From positions 39,301 through 64,788 of the forward strand of contig HF989697.1 in the NCBI GenBank assembly GCA_000431315.1: a stretch of 25,488 nt of DNA, given 5' to 3'. This document shows positions 22,139 to 25,488 of this stretch, one piece after another (position 1 is the first letter of the stretch; each line of letters starts with the position of its first letter). Below the pieces are notes generated by a model. It was not told where the DNA came from and did not search any database. It worked only from the letters and a program-made list of their open reading frames with translations. A program made the position numbers and the translations under genes. This DNA is from Brachyspira sp. CAG:484. GTDB lineage: Bacteria > Cyanobacteriota > Vampirovibrionia > Gastranaerophilales > Gastranaerophilaceae.

Positions 22139-23377
22139 ATGATTAAAATCGGTACAACGCTATTTGAAGCGTGTGAGGAATTAGAAAGAGAACGCGGAAT
22201 ATCAAAAGATATTTTGATTTCTTCATTGTGCGATGCTATGGTTGCCGCTTATAAAAAGCACATGAGAGTTAAAGAAGCTGCCAATATTGAAGCAATTCTT
22301 GACGAACAGGCAGGTGAAATCGGAGTATTTAGTACAAAAACCGTTGTTGAATCTGTCGAAGAAGGTGAAGAAGATACTCAAATTTCAATTGGCGTAGCAA
22401 AAGAAATTGATGAAGATGTCGAAGTCGGCGATGAAGTTAAAATTGAAGTTACTCCGGAACAGTTCGGACGTATCGCTGCACAGGCTGCAAAACAGGTTAT
22501 CACACAAAGAATAAGGGAAGCTGAAAGAAACCTTGTACTTAATGAGTTTTTGGAAAAGAAAGGAACTCTTACAACCGGTATAATCCAGCGTGTTGAAAAT
22601 CGTAATGTTATTGTAAATATTGGTAAAACTGATGCTATTATGCCTCAGAAAGAACAAATTCCTGGCGAGTACTACAAACCGGGCAACAGAATCAGAGTTT
22701 TTGTTCTTAATGTAAAAGAAACAACCAGACTTCCGCAAGTAATTGTATCTCATGCCCATGCAGAAATTGTCAGAGAACTGTTTGAACTTGAAGTTCCTGA
22801 AATTGAAGATGGAATTGTTGAAATTAAATCTATATCCAGAGAAGCTGGCTACAGAACAAAAATTGCAGTATGGTCAAATGACCCTGAGGTTGACAGTGTA
22901 GGTGCTTGTATCGGACCTCGCGGCAGCAGAATTCAGACAATTGTTTCAGAACTGAAAAATGAAAAAATTGATATTGTAAGATATTCTGAAGATCCTGTAG
23001 AATACATTGTTAACGCATTATCTCCGGCAAGAGTTGTTTCTGTTGATATACTTGCTGATGATGAATATTCACATGAAGCAATGGTTGTTGTTCCTGATGA
23101 TCAATTGTCACTTGCTATAGGCAGAGAAGGGCAAAACGTAAGACTTGCTCATAAACTTACCGGCTGGAAAATAGACATCAAGAGCGTATCACAGATGGAA
23201 AAAGCCGAAGCTGCTAATTTCCAAAATTATGAAGAAGCTCCTGAAGAAGTTGAAGAAGATGACACTAATGACGAGCTTCAGCAGGAAATTGAGGAAGAAA
23301 TGAACCAGCAGGCTCTGGATGAAGAGGATATTCCGCAGGAAGAAGCTGTTGAAGATGCTGAAGAAACAGAAGAATAG
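22139..23377 (+). CDS. nusA: Transcription termination/antitermination factor NusA
   Basis: NusA binds RNA polymerase and nascent RNA and tunes pausing, termination and antitermination. 412 residues: N-terminal RNAP-binding domain (about 1-130), S1 domain (about 141-205, GTLTTGIIQRVENRNVIVNIG), KH1 (GPRGSRI at 259-265) and KH2 (GREGQNV at 328-334). A long acidic tail (about 362-412, Glu-rich) takes the place of the E. coli acidic repeats. AAAGG is about eight bases before the ATG. A terminator follows directly, so the usual downstream infB is not in this operon. Confidence 0.97.
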   Translation: MIKIGTTLFEACEELERERGISKDILISSLCDAMVAAYKKHMRVKEAANIEAILDEQAGEIGVFSTKTVVESVEEGEEDTQISIGVAKEIDEDVEVGDEVKIEVTPEQFGRIAAQAAKQVITQRIREAERNLVLNEFLEKKGTLTTGIIQRVENRNVIVNIGKTDAIMPQKEQIPGEYYKPGNRIRVFVLNVKETTRLPQVIVSHAHAEIVRELFELEVPEIEDGIVEIKSISREAGYRTKIAVWSNDPEVDSVGACIGPRGSRIQTIVSELKNEKIDIVRYSEDPVEYIVNALSPARVVSVDILADDEYSHEAMVVVPDDQLSLAIGREGQNVRLAHKLTGWKIDIKSVSQMEKAEAANFQNYEEAPEEVEEDDTNDELQQEIEEEMNQQALDEEDIPQEEAVEDAEETEE

Positions 23378-23392
23378 TTTTTGCTATCATAG

Positions 23393-23421
23393 AAAAAGAC
23401 CGCTATATAGCGGTCTTTTTT
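23393..23421. terminator. Terminator of rimP-nusA
   Basis: AAAAAGACCGCTA and TAGCGGTCTTTTT form a perfect stem around a minimal TA centre, followed by further T. Confidence 0.93.
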
Positions 23422-23501
23422 TATTAATATAATTTAATATTTACAATATTTCCCGCAAAATAAGTTTTGTTTGTTTTTTAAACCCTAAACAGGAGGGTAA
23501 A

Positions 23502-23855
23502 ATGCAGAATAATATTAATTTCACATCAAGTTACAGATTCCCGATGACACAGCCCGGGGTTACAAGGTTCAAACGAGAGAATTTAAAACCGGAGTTAATG
23601 AAACACCTCGATAAAATTACGGCTTTTCAGATCCCAAATACAGGGAAAGGTAATGGCAGAATTTCAGTAAAAGAAGCATACGACGGCTTTATAGAAGGAA
23701 TGTTAAAACGTTTTGGTTTTAAACGTTACCAAAAACTCCCGCTGCATGGTTCATCTATAGAAGATGTGGATGCTGCTGTAAAAAATTTAGGTAAGACAAA
23801 TGATTATCAGCAAAAGGGCATGCAGAAAAAAGCTATGAAACATAAAAGAAAATAA
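23502..23855 (+). CDS. Unknown small basic protein
   Basis: A 117-residue protein, not recognised. It begins MQNNINFTSSYRFP, a polar start of the type seen in several short proteins of this lineage, and ends in a very basic tail (QKKAMKHKRK). The middle has predicted helices (LKPELMKHLDKITAF, ISVKEAYDGFIEGMLKRF, SIEDVDAAVKNLG). There is no signal peptide or membrane segment. AGGAGG five bases before the ATG is an excellent Shine-Dalgarno. It lies alone between the nusA terminator and the tuf promoter. Nucleic-acid binding is possible from its charge, no more. Confidence 0.65.
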   Translation: MQNNINFTSSYRFPMTQPGVTRFKRENLKPELMKHLDKITAFQIPNTGKGNGRISVKEAYDGFIEGMLKRFGFKRYQKLPLHGSSIEDVDAAVKNLGKTNDYQQKGMQKKAMKHKRK

Positions 23856-23937
23856 TAATGCTCTAAATTTCTATCCTTGAAAATTTTTGAATTGGCATAA
23901 TAATGAGATTTGGAAGTCATAATTTTCGGCAATTAAG

Positions 23938-23965
23938 TTGACAAAAAACTTTGAGCACATATTAT
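23938..23965 (+). promoter_or_regulatory. Strong promoter of tuf
   Basis: A perfect TTGACA (23938-23943), a 16-base spacer and TATTAT (23960-23965). The leader is about 60 bases and ends with AAGGAG nine bases before the ATG at 24030. Confidence 0.8.
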
Positions 23966-24029
23966 GATAATATGGCTTAAATACCAAATTAGTATTGTAG
24001 TATAACTAGAAAAAAAGGAGATTAATCTC

Positions 24030-25238
24030 ATGGCACGTGAAAAGTATGAACGTACGAAACCGCACGTTAACGTAGGTACAATCGGCCACGTTGACCACGG
24101 TAAAACAACATTAACAGCTGCTATTACTGCTGTATTGGCTGCTGCAGGTCAAGCTGCATTGAAAAAATTCGATGAAATCGACGCAGCTCCTGAAGAAAGA
24201 GCAAGAGGTATAACCATCTCTACAGCTCACGTAGAATATGAAACTGAAAACAGACACTATGCACACGTTGACTGCCCGGGTCACGCTGACTATGTTAAAA
24301 ACATGATTACAGGTGCAGCTCAGATGGACGGCGCAATCCTTGTTGTTGCTGCTACTGACGGTGCAATGCCTCAAACTCGTGAACACATCCTTCTTGCCAG
24401 ACAGGTTGGTGTTCCTAACTTGGTTGTATTCTTAAATAAATGTGATATGGTTGATGACCCTGAATTGTTAGAACTCGTTGAAATGGAAGTTAGAGAACTT
24501 CTTTCTTCTTACGAATTCGACGGTGACAACATTCCATTCATCCATGGTTCAGCTTTGAAAGCTTTAGAAGCTGCTCAAGCTAACTCTGCTATTAAACGCG
24601 GCGAAGATAAATGGGTTGATAAAATTTGGGAATTGATGGATGCTATCGATTCTTACTTCCCAACTCCTGAACGTGATTTAGACAAACCATTCTTGATGCC
24701 GGTTGAAGACGTATTCTCTATCACAGGTCGTGGTACAGTTGCAACTGGTAGAGTTGAACGTGGTATTGTTAAAGTTGGTGATGAAGTTGAATTAGTTGGT
24801 CTTGGCGAAACTAAGAAAACAACTGTTACCGGTGTTGAAATGTTCAGAAAATCACTTGACCAAGGTCAAGCTGGTGACAACATTGGTGCATTGCTTCGTG
24901 GTATCGATAAAACTGATATTCAACGTGGTCAAGTACTTGCTAAACCAGGTACAATTCACCCACACACTAAATTCACTGCTAACGTTTACGTATTGACTAA
25001 AGAAGAAGGCGGACGTCATACTCCATTCTTCCCTGGTTACAGACCTCAGTTCTACATCAGAACAACTGACGTAACTGGTTCAATTAAATTTGATGGTCAA
25101 ATGGTAATGCCTGGTGATAACGTAGTTATGGAAGTTGAACTTATCGCTCCTGTAGCTATCGAAGAAGGTATGAGATTTGCAATTCGTGAAGGCGGTCACA
25201 CAGTTGGTGCCGGTGTTGTAGACAAAATTATTGAATAA
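24030..25238 (+). CDS. tuf: Translation elongation factor Tu
   Basis: EF-Tu delivers aminoacyl-tRNA to the ribosome at the cost of GTP. The 402-residue length is normal. G motifs: GHVDHGKT (19-26), RGITI in switch I, DCPGH (81-85) and NKCD (136-139). Domains 2 and 3 are complete, with GRGTVATGRVERG and the conserved C-terminus. Codon use is strongly biased, as in pckA. The gene is monocistronic here, with its own consensus promoter and terminator, instead of following rpsL-rpsG-fusA. Confidence 0.98.
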   Translation: MAREKYERTKPHVNVGTIGHVDHGKTTLTAAITAVLAAAGQAALKKFDEIDAAPEERARGITISTAHVEYETENRHYAHVDCPGHADYVKNMITGAAQMDGAILVVAATDGAMPQTREHILLARQVGVPNLVVFLNKCDMVDDPELLELVEMEVRELLSSYEFDGDNIPFIHGSALKALEAAQANSAIKRGEDKWVDKIWELMDAIDSYFPTPERDLDKPFLMPVEDVFSITGRGTVATGRVERGIVKVGDEVELVGLGETKKTTVTGVEMFRKSLDQGQAGDNIGALLRGIDKTDIQRGQVLAKPGTIHPHTKFTANVYVLTKEEGGRHTPFFPGYRPQFYIRTTDVTGSIKFDGQMVMPGDNVVMEVELIAPVAIEEGMRFAIREGGHTVGAGVVDKIIE

Positions 25239-25262
25239 TTTTATTACAACAGTTTAAATTTG

Positions 25263-25292
25263 AAAGACGAGTCCATTCTTGGGCTCGTTTTT
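25263..25292 (+). terminator. Terminator of tuf
   Basis: ACGAGTCC (25267-25274) pairs with GGGCTCGT (25281-25288), including one G-U pair and a six-base loop, followed by a T run. Confidence 0.85.
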
Positions 25293-25333
25293 CTTAATTA
25301 TTGAAATATTTATAAAAATACCTTATAATAAAA

Positions 25334-25472
25334 AAAGCAGATGAAAACATGCTAGAAAAGCTATAAATGTTTTCTCAAACATGCTTCCGCTGTGCTCTCG
25401 CTTATACTAAGCGGATGCGATAAAAACAAATAAGAAAAATATTTATTTTCTCGGACACGCACCCGCACATGA
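25334..25472. repeat. Further nested-hairpin region, incomplete at window edge
   Basis: Non-coding tail with GAAAACAT...ATGTTTTC, GCTTCCGCT...AGCGGATGC (one mismatch) enclosing CGCTTA-TAC-TAAGCG, and GCGGATGCG that can also pair with CGCACCCGC (one mismatch). The style recalls the 18406-18771 element, but the right side is cut off. Confidence 0.4.
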
Positions 25473-25488
25473 TACATATAGTCACATC

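Noticed and set aside
25300..25488. tRNA gene after tuf (as in tuf-trnW-secE arrangements)
   Set aside because: The hairpins do not form a cloverleaf and no T-loop GTTCRA motif is seen.

Overview
The window (25.5 kb, AT-rich, standard code) looks like chromosome of a non-photosynthetic cyanobacterial relative of the Vampirovibrionia/Melainabacteria type, most likely a gut Gastranaerophilales. This assignment is an inference from type IV pilin-like proteins starting FTLAEVLITLGIIGVVAAM, a cyanobacteria-type GH57/DUF3536 protein, YkgJ-type cysteine-cluster proteins and many short lineage-specific proteins beside ordinary housekeeping genes. No 16S gene is present to prove it.

Layout. 1-491 (-) is the start of an unknown membrane-anchored protein. 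649-3456 (+) holds an EF-hand protein, a YkgJ protein with a probably leaderless mRNA, and rlmN. 3453-4230 (-) is type IV pilin-like gene A. 4424-7294 (+) holds dtd, then a zinc-ribbon/RG-rich protein coupled to rimM and trmD. 7297-8645 (-) is a pair of unknown genes (Q/P-rich HEAT-like protein and membrane protein). 8773-9354 (+) is a second YkgJ protein. 9361-10096 (-) is pilin-like gene B. 10192-13245 (-) is a GH57/DUF3536 enzyme with an exported small protein. 13433-15094 (+) is pckA. 15149-16224 (-) is an HExxH metallopeptidase-like gene split by a frameshift. 16380-16859 (+) is a pseudopilin. 16926-18348 (-) holds a 58-residue ferredoxin and deoB. 18406-18771 is a large nested palindrome. 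18858-19391 (-) is cobO. 19972-21483 (+) is a coiled-coil protein. 21632-23377 (+) is rimP-nusA, 23502-23855 (+) a small unknown gene and 24030-25238 (+) tuf.

How genes work together. Translation and RNA genes dominate (rlmN, dtd, rimM, trmD, rimP, nusA, tuf). Central metabolism is represented by pckA, deoB, the GH57 enzyme, ferredoxin and a cobalamin adenosyltransferase. Surface genes are represented by the pilin-like genes.

Most notable. (1) Both pilin-like genes carry a G10 or G11 tract just after a well-supported ATG and Shine-Dalgarno. In both, the ATG frame is one base out of register with the pilin frame, so each reads as switched OFF, or as needing slippage. The first 154 bp of the two genes are about 95% identical, while the bodies are unrelated in detail, as in a phase-variable cassette family. 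(2) 18406-18771 is a 'palindrome of palindromes': nine hairpins and two long-range stems, all mirrored about one centre near 18586. Also of interest are a promoter followed by a terminator in the rimP-nusA leader, a hairpin hiding a Shine-Dalgarno, and the frameshifted metallopeptidase.
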